Assembly: GCA_963663605.2 (NCBI GenBank)
Contig: CAXXVF010000002.1
Span: forward strand, 1,798,001-1,862,000
Direction of reading: 5' to 3'
Source: Sporobacter sp963663605
GTDB taxonomy: Bacteria > Bacillota > Clostridia > Oscillospirales > Oscillospiraceae
DNA length: 64,000 nt
Numbering within the stretch: position 1 is the stretch's first letter; every line of letters starts with the position of its first letter. Positions 1 to 7,756 of this stretch are shown here, piece after piece. Below the pieces are notes generated by a model. The model was given only the letters and a program-made list of their open reading frames with translations, ran no database searches and was not told the origin of the DNA. Made by a program: the position numbers and the translations under genes.

Positions 1-254
1 CAATGGCCATCGGCCGTAAAAATGCCGTCCGCTTCTATTTGGTTTTAGTTATTTCTTCTTTTCTCTTCGTCTTGCTCTTTATCGCACTTGGACAGCTGCC
101 TACTTGGAGCGCGCTTGTTTTCCTGTCTGCTCCGCTCGCCTTAAGCCTAATAAAAAGTATAAGAACACCGAAAAAAATACGCGCAATAGACCATAAAACC
201 GCAATGCTTCAACTCGTATTCGGCGTGCTGCTGCTGGTTTCTATTATTATTTAA
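1..254 (+). CDS. UbiA/MenA-type prenyltransferase, C-terminal fragment
   Basis: Only the last 83 or so residues lie in the window; the frame is open through base 1, so the gene begins to the left and the visible Met is probably internal. The fragment has two hydrophobic membrane segments separated by a short loop, and the opening IGRKNAVR followed by a Leu/Val-rich helix resembles the last helices of UbiA-superfamily polyprenyltransferases such as MenA (membrane attachment of a prenyl chain to a quinone precursor). The catalytic Asp-rich motifs would lie upstream, so the assignment rests on the C-terminal pattern alone. A terminator follows about 20 bases after the stop. Confidence 0.5.
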   Translation, partial: MAIGRKNAVRFYLVLVISSFLFVLLFIALGQLPTWSALVFLSAPLALSLIKSIRTPKKIRAIDHKTAMLQLVFGVLLLVSIII

Positions 255-274
255 CAAATCATGTATATGTAAAA

Positions 275-300
275 AATCACCCATATTGGGTGGTTTTTTT
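275..300 (+). terminator. Rho-independent terminator after the UbiA-like gene
   Basis: An 8-bp stem (AATCACCC pairing with GGGTGGTT, one G-T pair) with a 5-base loop is followed by a run of seven T. It lies just past the stop of the truncated membrane-protein gene. Confidence 0.8.
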
Positions 301-346
301 ATCGGCGTTTTCTAGGCCGCCTGGGCATAGCTTCTCATCTGTATGC

Positions 347-1282
347 TCACACATCTTTTTTATAGGCGGGCACCTGCGTCTGTGTATCGTAGATCGGATT
401 GGCAACGTGCAGGCGGAAAACCCTCATGAAGTCCTCGTCTGGCGTCTCGTCGGGGAACGCTCTCGTAACAGCGGAGGCGCGGGACTCCCAGCCCGGTTTC
501 CACTCTGCGTGAGTCAGAATGAACAGGTCGCCGCGCTTGATCCCGCGAATAACGCGTGCGCCGGCCTCATCGGGTGACCGCTCCATTTTCGAAAAGTCGA
601 CTTTCTGATCAAAATCGATCGTCTTTTGCAGCGTGGACGGATCGATAGGCGCGAAGGGTGCACCCAGCTGCTTTTCCCGAAGCGCGTTTGTCGACGCGCC
701 GAGGTTTGTCTGGAAAGGCCCCGGACAGAACACGCCGGCACCGACGTTTGTACCCTGCAGGTCGATAGCCAGCGTCTCCATGATCGCGATGACGGCGCGC
801 TTCGTGGAGTTGTACAGCACCATCCCCGGCACGGGGATGAGTCCGTTTTTCGAAGCAGTGCTGACGACATGTCCGCCCTCACCGTGTTTAAGGATGCGGG
901 GTACGATCGTCTTAATACCGTTTAATATGCTCTTATAATTAATGTCTATAAAAAAGTCCATGTCCTCGTAGCTGGTTTCCCATATTCTTCCTTCCCGGTA
1001 CCCGATGCCGGCATTGTTGACCAGCACATGTATATTCCCGAAAACGGCCTCCGCTTCGTCGGCCGCCTTAACAAACGCCTCACGGTCTGTCACGTCCAGT
1101 TGAATTCCGCATACCGGCCAGCCGTTTTCCTGAAAGAGCGGCAGCGCCTCGTCAATGGCCTCCTGTCGGAAATCGGCGATTACAACATTCATGCCTTCTT
1201 TAGCGCAGGCTTTGGCAATACCCAACCCCAGACCGCTAGCGCCGCCCGTAACAAATGCGGTTTTGCCTTTTAAATGTTCCAT
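347..1282 (-). CDS. Short-chain dehydrogenase/reductase (SDR)
   Basis: Protein of 311 residues with the classical SDR layout: cofactor motif TGGASGLGLG near residue 10, NNAG around residue 85, catalytic Ser in the VVSTAS strand and YNSTK supplying Tyr and Lys. Such enzymes carry out NAD(P)-dependent oxidation or reduction of alcohols and ketones in the cytoplasm. The start at 1282 is chosen because AAGGAGAT sits at the right spacing and the glycine motif then falls at the N-terminus; an open frame continues 37 codons upstream but lacks SDR character. It lies downstream of, and in the same direction as, the CoA-transferase genes but is separated by a terminator, so it is probably transcribed separately. 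The tail of about 60 residues after the core is longer than in minimal SDRs. Substrate unknown. Confidence 0.9.
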   Translation of the reverse strand: MEHLKGKTAFVTGGASGLGLGIAKACAKEGMNVVIADFRQEAIDEALPLFQENGWPVCGIQLDVTDREAFVKAADEAEAVFGNIHVLVNNAGIGYREGRIWETSYEDMDFFIDINYKSILNGIKTIVPRILKHGEGGHVVSTASKNGLIPVPGMVLYNSTKRAVIAIMETLAIDLQGTNVGAGVFCPGPFQTNLGASTNALREKQLGAPFAPIDPSTLQKTIDFDQKVDFSKMERSPDEAGARVIRGIKRGDLFILTHAEWKPGWESRASAVTRAFPDETPDEDFMRVFRLHVANPIYDTQTQVPAYKKDV

Positions 1283-1435
1283 ATGAATCTCCTTGTTATG
1301 TAAATATTTGAGATAATTATAGCATTTTGCAGCAGTCCGCGCACTATTGTTTTGCAACTCCGGCGTTTTGTCCGAATAATGTCCACTGAACAAATGTGCC
1401 CGATTATTTCACCGCCGCATTTGTTTCCGGTCGGC

Positions 1436-1478
1436 AAAAAAGCCTTGAACCGTATTCAGAACGGATCAAGGCTTTTCC
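1436..1478 (-). terminator. Terminator of the acyl-CoA dehydrogenase/CoA-transferase genes
   Basis: On the minus strand AAAAGCCTTGATCCGT pairs with ACGGTTCAAGGCTTTT around a short loop and is followed by further T residues. It lies about 55 bases beyond the stop of the CoA-transferase beta gene. Confidence 0.8.
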
Positions 1479-1534
1479 AGTTAAATTACAGGACTGCGTC
1501 ATTGAGCTGCAAGCTCGGGATACGCATATTGGTG

Positions 1535-2188
1535 TTACTCCATCGTACCGACATTATCCGGAACAATGAGCTGTGCTTGGGTTTTGGCCTGGATATCCGC
1601 TGCCGTTACGCCTTCGGCCAGCTCTTTGAGTACGATGCCTTCTTTTGTCATTTCCATCACGCCCAATTCGGTCACAATAAAGTCGACCGCATTGACCGCC
1701 GTTAAGGGAAGCGTACATTCTTTCAAAATCTTCGGGTCGCCGGTCTTGGTCGTGTGCTCCATGGCGATTATAACCTTTTTGGCGCCGGTCACAAGATCCA
1801 TCGCTCCGCCCATGCCGGGTACGAGCTTTCCGGGTACGATCCAGTTGGCAAGGTTGCCCTTTTCGTCGACCTCCAAGGCGCCAAGGACAGTCGCATCCAC
1901 ATGTCCGCCTCTGATCAGGGCAAAGCTTGTGGCGCTGTCAAAGCAAGCGCCGCCGGGCAGGATCGTTACCGGCATACCGCCGGCGTTGACAACATCCTTA
2001 TCTTCCGTGCCGGGCTCCGGGCTGGGACCGATACCGGTGAATCCGTTTTCCGACTGCAGCAGAATATTTATTCCGTCCGGGATAAAGTTTGCCACCATGG
2101 TAGGCATGCCTATCCCGAGGTTTACAAGGTCGCCGTCCTCAAAGAATTTTGCAACTCTTTTAACAATACGTTCGCGTGTATCAGACAT
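1535..2188 (-). CDS. CoA-transferase family I, subunit B (beta)
   Basis: A 217-residue protein matching the beta subunit of acetoacetate/butyrate/succinyl-CoA:3-ketoacid CoA-transferases (AtoA/ScoB/CtfB type). The SENG motif near residue 47 contains the glutamate that forms the covalent CoA-thioester intermediate; GGMPVTILPGG and the FALIRGGHVD segment are also typical. The partner alpha subunit is immediately upstream, with 14 bases between genes, and the AGGAGG ribosome site overlaps the end of that gene, indicating translational coupling. It would move CoA between short-chain acyl or oxo acids in the cytoplasm. With the acyl-CoA dehydrogenase upstream it suggests short-chain fatty acid or substituted-acid fermentation. 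Substrate cannot be fixed from sequence. Confidence 0.93.
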   Translation of the reverse strand: MSDTRERIVKRVAKFFEDGDLVNLGIGMPTMVANFIPDGINILLQSENGFTGIGPSPEPGTEDKDVVNAGGMPVTILPGGACFDSATSFALIRGGHVDATVLGALEVDEKGNLANWIVPGKLVPGMGGAMDLVTGAKKVIIAMEHTTKTGDPKILKECTLPLTAVNAVDFIVTELGVMEMTKEGIVLKELAEGVTAADIQAKTQAQLIVPDNVGTME

Positions 2189-2202
2189 ATTATTCTCCTC
2201 CT

Positions 2203-2850
2203 TTAAGCCTTGACAATCATATCGACAAGAGGGCCCGGCGTAGTAACTTCATCCGGATCCAGCTCACCGACCTCGACAATTTCCTCAGCTTCCACGATGA
2301 CAAGCTCAGCTGCCATGGCCATCAAAGGATTAAAGTTTTGCGCCGCTTTTCTGTAAACCAGATTGCCGCTTTTATCAGCTTTCCATGCTTTCAAAAGCGC
2401 GATGTCTGCTTTGATAGGCAATTCCAGTAAAAATGAATTGCCGTTAATATCCAATACTTGTTTGCCTTCTTCGACAATCGTCCCCACGCCTGTCGGCGTC
2501 AAGACACCGCCGAGTCCGGCGCCTGCGGCTCTGATCCGTTCCGCAAGCGTACCCTGCGGCGACAGTTCCACTTCTGTTTCTCCGGCAGTCATCTGACGGC
2601 CGGTTTCTTTATTTGTACCAATATGGGAAACGATCGCTTTCCCTATTTGTTTGCTCATAATAAGCTTGCCGATTCCCCGATCCGGGAAACCGGTGTCGTT
2701 GCCTATGACGGTAAGATTTTTGACCCCTTTTTCCACAAGTCCGTCCACGAGCGCTTCCGGCGTACCAACAGCCAAAAATCCACCGATCATAACAGACTGA
2801 TTGTCCTGGATTTTCGACAAGGCTTCTTCCATAGTAAATACTTTACTCAT
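2203..2850 (-). CDS. CoA-transferase family I, subunit A (alpha)
   Basis: A 215-residue alpha subunit (AtoD/ScoA/CtfA type). It shows the N-terminal SVMIGGFLAVGTPE glycine-rich segment, the GAGLGGVLTPTGVGT motif near residues 110-125 and the downstream DIALLKAWKADKSGNL strand, all hallmarks of family I CoA-transferases. Together with the downstream beta subunit it should form an alpha2beta2 enzyme that activates carboxylic acids by CoA exchange. The start at 2850 is preceded by GGAG. The gap of about 155 bases to the upstream acyl-CoA dehydrogenase contains a stem-loop, so the pair may be expressed partly independently of it. Confidence 0.93.
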   Translation of the reverse strand: MSKVFTMEEALSKIQDNQSVMIGGFLAVGTPEALVDGLVEKGVKNLTVIGNDTGFPDRGIGKLIMSKQIGKAIVSHIGTNKETGRQMTAGETEVELSPQGTLAERIRAAGAGLGGVLTPTGVGTIVEEGKQVLDINGNSFLLELPIKADIALLKAWKADKSGNLVYRKAAQNFNPLMAMAAELVIVEAEEIVEVGELDPDEVTTPGPLVDMIVKA

Positions 2851-2963
2851 TATGCTCCTCTCCGTTTTCCTGCAATCTAATATTTAGCAAACAGCATCGT
2901 CATCGTTAAAAAGCCGTTGCTTTGCCCTCAAACTGGTTAAGTATTGATCATGCAAACCATAAT

Positions 2964-2995
2964 CCACGCCCCGCCTGCTAACAGACGGGACGTGG
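2964..2995 (-). terminator. Stem-loop between acyl-CoA dehydrogenase and CoA-transferase genes
   Basis: A 14-base stem with two wobble pairs (CCACGtCCCGtCTG against CAGgCGGGgCGTGG, minus strand) just past the acyl-CoA dehydrogenase stop. There is no strong T-run after it, so it may be a weak terminator or an RNA-processing/stability element. Confidence 0.5.
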
Positions 2996-3006
2996 AGCAT
3001 ACCGCA

Positions 3007-4149
3007 TTATTTTACGCCCATGTGACCGGAAATGACCATTTTCTGAACTTCGCTTGTACCCTCATAGATCTCGGTGATCTTAGCGTCACGCATGAAGCGC
3101 TCGAACGGATACTCGCGAATATATCCGTAGCCGCCGATCAGCTGCAGGCAGCGGCGGGTAACGTCGCTGGCAGTCTCCGAGGCGAACAGCTTTGCCATGG
3201 CGGCAAGGTCGCTGTACGGCTCATGGTCCTGCTTGGCCTGGGCCGCACGGTAGATCAGCAGGCGGGAAGCCTCGACCTTTGTTTTCATATCGGCAAGCTC
3301 GAACTGGGTGTTCTGGAACTGGCTTATACGTTTGCCGAACTGAACGCGCTCGGTTACGTACTTAACGCACTCTCTGATTGCGCCTTCGGCGATACCGAGC
3401 GCCTGTGCCGCGATGCCTATACGGCCGCCGTCAAGCGTCATCATCGCGATCTTGAACCCTTTATTCAATTCACCGAGTAGATTTTCCTTCGGCACGATCA
3501 TGTCTTCAAAAATCAGCTCTGTTGTGGAGCTGCCGCGGATACCCATTTTCTTCTCGTGCGCGCCGACGCTGAAGCCCGGGAAATCCTTCTCAACAATGAA
3601 CGCCGAAATCCCCTTGTTGCCCTTTTCCTTGTCGGTCATGGCAAAAATGACGAAGGTCTCGGCAACGCCGCCGTTAGTGATAAAGACCTTGGTACCGTTG
3701 ATAAGCCAGTGGTCGCCCTTGTCGACTGCTGTCGTCTTCTGCATGGCGGCATCCGTACCGGCGCCGGGCTCCGTCAAACCGAAAGCGCCCATTTTTTCGC
3801 CGGCCGCAAGCGGCGTCAGATATTTCTTTTTCTGCTCGTCGGTGCCGAACTCACTGATCGGCCATGTGCACAGGGAACAGTGGGCCGAGAGGGTGACGCT
3901 CGTGCTCGCGCAGTATTTTGCCAGCTCCTCGCAGGCCGCTATATAGGTCACGTAGCTCAGGCCGCACCCGCCGTACTCTTCGGGGAACGGGATGCCCATC
4001 ATGCCCATTTCCGCAAGCATGGCTACCTTTTCCTCCGGATAACGCTCCTGCTCGTCAAGCTCCGCCGCTATCGGCTCGAGCTCCTTTATGCAGAAGTCCT
4101 CCAGCATTGAGATGATGTCCTGCTCATCAGGTGTGAACTTGAAATCCAT
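3007..4149 (-). CDS. Acyl-CoA dehydrogenase (butyryl-CoA dehydrogenase-like)
   Basis: A full-length 380-residue flavoprotein of the acyl-CoA dehydrogenase family. The FAD-binding segments GLTEPGAGTDA and VFITNG, the RIGIAAQALG helix, QFGKRISQFQ and the C-terminal IYEGTSEVQK motif are all present; the Glu of YEGT is the catalytic base in short-chain clostridial enzymes. It should interconvert a short-chain acyl-CoA and its 2-enoyl-CoA, usually passing electrons through an electron-transfer flavoprotein. No etfAB lies in the window, so bifurcation via Bcd-Etf cannot be claimed. Downstream CoA-transferase genes point to butyrate-type or related acid metabolism. GAAAGGG precedes the start at a suitable distance. 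Closest well-known relative is Bcd, but the chain-length preference is not readable. Confidence 0.93.
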   Translation of the reverse strand: MDFKFTPDEQDIISMLEDFCIKELEPIAAELDEQERYPEEKVAMLAEMGMMGIPFPEEYGGCGLSYVTYIAACEELAKYCASTSVTLSAHCSLCTWPISEFGTDEQKKKYLTPLAAGEKMGAFGLTEPGAGTDAAMQKTTAVDKGDHWLINGTKVFITNGGVAETFVIFAMTDKEKGNKGISAFIVEKDFPGFSVGAHEKKMGIRGSSTTELIFEDMIVPKENLLGELNKGFKIAMMTLDGGRIGIAAQALGIAEGAIRECVKYVTERVQFGKRISQFQNTQFELADMKTKVEASRLLIYRAAQAKQDHEPYSDLAAMAKLFASETASDVTRRCLQLIGGYGYIREYPFERFMRDAKITEIYEGTSEVQKMVISGHMGVK

Positions 4150-4775
4150 AACAGTGTCATTTCCCTTTCAATATAAAATAGTATCCGTAATCAGATGATC
4201 ATACACATTTGCTTTCTTCGCGTCCATTTATACGGTGAAAACAGCTTTGCACGCCGTTATTTTTTTATTATAAACCTTGGAACTATACCAATGTCAATTG
4301 TTTTATGTATTTTCTAATTGCTATTGATGATAATTATAGTATCCAAGGTATCCGACGCTTTGCCCGGGTTGAATTGTTTATTTTTTCACGAGCGAACCTT
4401 GAATCGCGATTAACTTACGCGTCTTATAATAAAAGTAATTGGCATTTTGTCAAGCGTTTTTAATAATAATACTGTATTTTTTACAATTCATAAGGTATAA
4501 TTTATGATATTTTATTCCTATACATACATATTTTGCACCATATTTCATGGCGCGCCGGAAACATCCGAAGCCTCCGGAATTACATAGGCTTAATTGGCCG
4601 CAAACAGCCGTAACAATCAATATCACTAACTTTCCAATATTTAGTATGCCGACTTTGTGAAAACCGACATGGGCAAATATTTGAATTTTTATAGCTTGGT
4701 GTTAAAATAAGTAGAACCGTTTTAAATCAAGTCGGCCGACATTTTGTATAACTTACTGTAATAAGGGGATCAGAA
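4150..4775. other. AT-rich divergent intergenic region
   Basis: About 625 bases between the minus-strand acyl-CoA dehydrogenase gene and the plus-strand ferredoxin gene. No protein-like frame was seen. It holds at least two minus-strand promoter-like pairs (listed separately) and a GTCGGCCGAC palindrome near 4732-4741 upstream of the ferredoxin gene. The length suggests regulatory content or a decayed gene. Confidence 0.5.
4267..4297 (-). promoter_or_regulatory. Candidate sigma-A promoter for the acyl-CoA dehydrogenase gene
   Basis: On the minus strand TTGACA (4297-4292) and TATAAT (4272-4267) are separated by 19 bases, about 120 bases ahead of the start codon. The spacer is longer than ideal. 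A second pair (TTGACA at 4453-4448 with TATAAG at 4428-4423) lies further upstream. Confidence 0.45.
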
Positions 4776-5603
4776 ATGAAAATCAATAAGGTATGGGCAG
4801 TTTACTTCAGTGCAACGGGAACCACAAAAAAAGTTGTTGAATTTATTGCGGATAAAATTGCTGCGGCAATCGGCGCGGAATACGGCGCAAAGGATTTTAC
4901 TTTGCCGGATGCAAGAGTTGAGGCATTAAGTTTTAGCTGTGACGAGCTTGTTGTATTCGGAACACCGGTGTATGCCGGCCGCGTTCCAAACGTTCTACTC
5001 AAATACCTGACGAAAACCGAGGGGAACGGCGCATTGGCCGTGCCGGTCGTCCTGTTCGGCAACAGAAATTATGACGATGCCCTGATCGAGCTCAGAGACA
5101 TCCTGGAAAAGGGCGGATTACATACGGTAGCCGCCGCCGCCTTCGTGGGAGAACATGCTTTTTCTTATTCTCTCGCGAAAGGGCGGCCGGACAACGCCGA
5201 TATGGAATATGCTCGGATCCTTGCTGGCGAAATCGCCGACAAGGTGGACGCCCTCTCTGATACAAAGGCGCTGAAGCCTGTGCACGTTAAAGGTACGCCG
5301 GAACCATACAGCGGTTATTTCCAGCCGCGCGACCGCAGCGGAAATCCCATCGACATACGGAAGGTAAAACCCCTGACAAAGAATACGTGCACGAACTGTC
5401 TGCTTTGTGCAGAAGTCTGCCCTATGGGTTCAATCCGCTTTGATAACGTAAAGGAGCTTACAGGCATCTGTATCAAATGCGGCGCATGTATCAAGAAATG
5501 CCCGGTTGGAGCCAAATATTTCGAGGATGAGGGTTTTCTTTTCCACAAACAAGATCTTGAAGAAAGATTGACCAGACGGGCTGAAACGGAGAAATTCGTA
5601 TAA
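4776..5603 (+). CDS. EFR1-type flavodoxin-ferredoxin fusion protein
   Basis: A 275-residue protein: residues 1 to about 160 are flavodoxin-like with the FMN phosphate loop SATGTTKK at residues 12-19, and residues 205-250 carry two 4Fe-4S motifs, CTNCLLCAEVC and CIKCGACIKKC, each closed by Pro. This is the EFR1 architecture common in Clostridia and methanogens; it is a cytoplasmic electron carrier, physiological partner unknown. It is monocistronic: no close downstream gene on the same strand, and a strong terminator follows. Start chosen at ATG with AAGGGG upstream. The divergent acyl-CoA dehydrogenase could be an electron partner, but only position suggests this. Confidence 0.9.
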   Translation: MKINKVWAVYFSATGTTKKVVEFIADKIAAAIGAEYGAKDFTLPDARVEALSFSCDELVVFGTPVYAGRVPNVLLKYLTKTEGNGALAVPVVLFGNRNYDDALIELRDILEKGGLHTVAAAAFVGEHAFSYSLAKGRPDNADMEYARILAGEIADKVDALSDTKALKPVHVKGTPEPYSGYFQPRDRSGNPIDIRKVKPLTKNTCTNCLLCAEVCPMGSIRFDNVKELTGICIKCGACIKKCPVGAKYFEDEGFLFHKQDLEERLTRRAETEKFV

Positions 5604-5644
5604 AAGCATTAATTAAGCAATCGCGCGCAACTTGTAAATATAAG

Positions 5645-5686
5645 AAGAAGCATCCTCTGTCTTCGGCAGAGGATGCTTCTTTTTCT
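5645..5686. terminator. Bidirectional terminator
   Basis: AGAAGCATCCTCTG pairs with CAGAGGATGCTTCT around TCTTCGG-type loop bases, with T-runs on the plus side and A/T-rich flank on the other. It serves the ferredoxin gene and may also end the convergent MFS gene. Confidence 0.85.
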
Positions 5687-5711
5687 TCCCGGACCGTTTT
5701 ATCCGTTGTTT

Positions 5712-6887
5712 TTACTTATGTTGGTGCCTGCGTCCATGAATATAATAATAGAGAACGATACCGGCCAGCGCTATGGGCATACCGAGCATATAGATGCCGC
5801 TATATCCGATATGCGGGGCCAAAACACCACCGATGACGGGCCCGACTGTAAGACCAGCGTCGAGAAAGATGTAAAAAGTTGAGTTTGCCATACCAAGGCG
5901 TTCGGGCGATGCGTATTTCACGCCGATCGAGAGCGTGACGGACAAAACGGCGCCCATGCCCGCCCCGTCAAAAAAGGCGGCAATGAGAAGTATCGCGCCG
6001 TTTTGGGCAAGGCCTGTCAAAAGCATGCCGACAGAAAAGACCGCAAGCCCTGCGTACATCATGGGATTTTCTCCGTGCCGGTCGAAAACGCGCCCCGTAA
6101 CGGGCCTGGTGAAAAGGATCCCGGCCGCGTAAAGGATGAAGAAATATGCGGCGGCGCTTTCAAGCCCGGCGCCTCTTGATGACACAGGCAGAAAAGCCAC
6201 AATAAAACCGTATGTTGCGTAGGCTATGCCGCATATCAACGCCACAGGCAGTACTTTCGTGTCTATGATGCCGGCCAGGCCTTTGGCCGGTTTTGCGACG
6301 GCGCCCGCTTCCGGAAGATTAGCGTTTTTCAGCTTAATGAAAGGAATGAGGCAAACGGCCAGCACTGCAACAATAACTGTCAAAGTATACAGCGTTGTGT
6401 ACCCTCCCGTTCGTGTAAGCATTGCAGCCAGAAAAGGTCCCGCCGCGGTTGCAAGCGTCGTACTCAGGCTGAAATAGCCCATGCCGACGCCGCTCTTGTT
6501 TTTAGGGATCAGCACGGAACCCACGGTAAAAACTGATGTGCTGGCAATACCGACGCACATTCCGTGGATGATCCGCACAGCGAGCAGTAACCCGATACTG
6601 TAGGTAAAGAAGTAGCATATGCAAAGCACGGCGCTTGTACCCAGCCCGATCGTTAAACTCCGGATACAGCCCACACGGAAGATCACTCTGCCGACGATTA
6701 TCCGCGAAACAATTGCAGAGAGCACGAAGACGCTGGTAGCAATACCGGCCAGAGCGGCGGAGGCGTTGAAGGCGCTGATTGCATAGCCCGACGTAGTCAC
6801 CATAAACAGGTAGAAATTCATGGCGATCAGGAAACTTACCACCCAGGCAACAATATAATCTTTAGAGACCCAGCTTTCTTTATTCAT
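5712..6887 (-). CDS. Major facilitator superfamily (MFS) transporter
   Basis: A 391-residue integral membrane protein with about twelve hydrophobic segments. The loop after helix 2 contains GRVIFRVGCIR, and the second half has the matching GRVFDRHGENP near residue 265, the signature A motifs of MFS carriers. It probably exports a drug or small metabolite by proton antiport; the ligand is not evident. It stands alone between two terminators. The start at 6887 is the first Met of the hydrophobic protein and has only a weak purine-rich ribosome site. A short charged His/Arg-rich tail closes the protein. Confidence 0.85.
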   Translation of the reverse strand: MNKESWVSKDYIVAWVVSFLIAMNFYLFMVTTSGYAISAFNASAALAGIATSVFVLSAIVSRIIVGRVIFRVGCIRSLTIGLGTSAVLCICYFFTYSIGLLLAVRIIHGMCVGIASTSVFTVGSVLIPKNKSGVGMGYFSLSTTLATAAGPFLAAMLTRTGGYTTLYTLTVIVAVLAVCLIPFIKLKNANLPEAGAVAKPAKGLAGIIDTKVLPVALICGIAYATYGFIVAFLPVSSRGAGLESAAAYFFILYAAGILFTRPVTGRVFDRHGENPMMYAGLAVFSVGMLLTGLAQNGAILLIAAFFDGAGMGAVLSVTLSIGVKYASPERLGMANSTFYIFLDAGLTVGPVIGGVLAPHIGYSGIYMLGMPIALAGIVLYYYIHGRRHQHK

Positions 6888-7327
6888 GCGCCATTTCTCT
6901 TTTCAGTATTGTTTAAGCATATTTATTGATTTTAACAGACCGGAAAGCTTATTGTAAACAGTTTTATGCGTCGATGCGCCATACAGCGACGGCCCTTGAA
7001 TTCATCACGCTTGTTATCACGCTTAACGCCGGTAATTTCATACTGTTTTTACCCATTTATCTACCATGTTTGCGTTACTTATTACATAATATTATTAATT
7101 TATTATACTTATTTGTTAAAATTACATTTATCTTCGTATGCATTTGATGATTATTTCGTCTAATTTACCACTATCTTTCTATGCTTCAAGGGAATATGAT
7201 ATCGATGTAGAAAAAAAGTTCAGTAATTCAGCAATACTTATCACTTTATTTTGAAGCCGCCGAGGACGCTGATGGAATCATTCACGTTTGGGTATCTTCG
7301 GTTGCGATTTAGAAAGGACGACCAAAA
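6888..7327. other. Intergenic region with a possible gene remnant
   Basis: Very AT-rich between about 7020 and 7250. From about 7213 to 7305 the plus strand can be read as a protein-like tail (ending EAAEDADGIIHVWVSSVAI then stop), but it has no credible start or ribosome site, so it is noted as a possible gene remnant and not called. No RNA gene was recognised. Confidence 0.35.
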
Positions 7328-7513
7328 GTGCTTAATTGGTTTGAGGCGGAAGAGCATTTAAAAGTATGTGAGAAGGAGTATGCCACAATTGATTCCGCAG
7401 GATATTCAGTTCTTATCTTTGTCATCTCCCCTTTGCGCGACCGATTGAACAAGGGTGAGCGCACGGAAAACTTATGGAATGAAATCATGGATATCCAGCT
7501 TTTAGCGTCGTGA
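7328..7513 (+). CDS. Small hypothetical protein, 61 residues
   Basis: A 61-residue acidic protein opening LNWFEAEEHLK and ending in a predicted helix with a Glu-rich stretch. It starts with GTG, with AAAGGA about ten bases upstream. It resembles small soluble proteins of unknown function that I believe recur in Clostridia, but I cannot name a family. It may be the downstream partner of the remnant read just ahead of it. A terminator follows within 60 bases, which supports real transcription. No function can be assigned. Confidence 0.45.
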   Translation: MLNWFEAEEHLKVCEKEYATIDSAGYSVLIFVISPLRDRLNKGERTENLWNEIMDIQLLAS

Positions 7514-7568
7514 CTAAAGGCGGCGGCAGATCATCATGGGTTTCCCGCCGTATATAAAGCCATAGTAT

Positions 7569-7605
7569 AAGCCCCTTATATTACAAGATATAAGGGGCTT
7601 TTTTA
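7569..7605. terminator. Bidirectional rho-independent terminator
   Basis: AAGCCCCTTATAT pairs with ATATAAGGGGCTT and is followed by TTTTTT on the plus side. It ends the small plus-strand gene; it lies about 150 bases beyond the stop of the minus-strand MATE gene. Confidence 0.9.
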
Positions 7606-7756
7606 TGTCCGGTGAAACCGGCGTTTTCTCCGCTGTTCAGCCTGAACACAACGTGCAGGGCGGCGCGGACGGCAGCGCTTTTCATCGCAGCTGTTGCGCT
7701 CAGGGCTTCTTTGTCGCAACCCGGGCAAACTCCGCGTTTCAAGCCATAGCGTCGGT

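Noticed and set aside
7618..7756. Minus-strand open frame running past the MATE stop, readable as a Cys-containing tail
   Set aside because: No start codon or ribosome site fits and composition is that of an intergenic GC-rich stretch.
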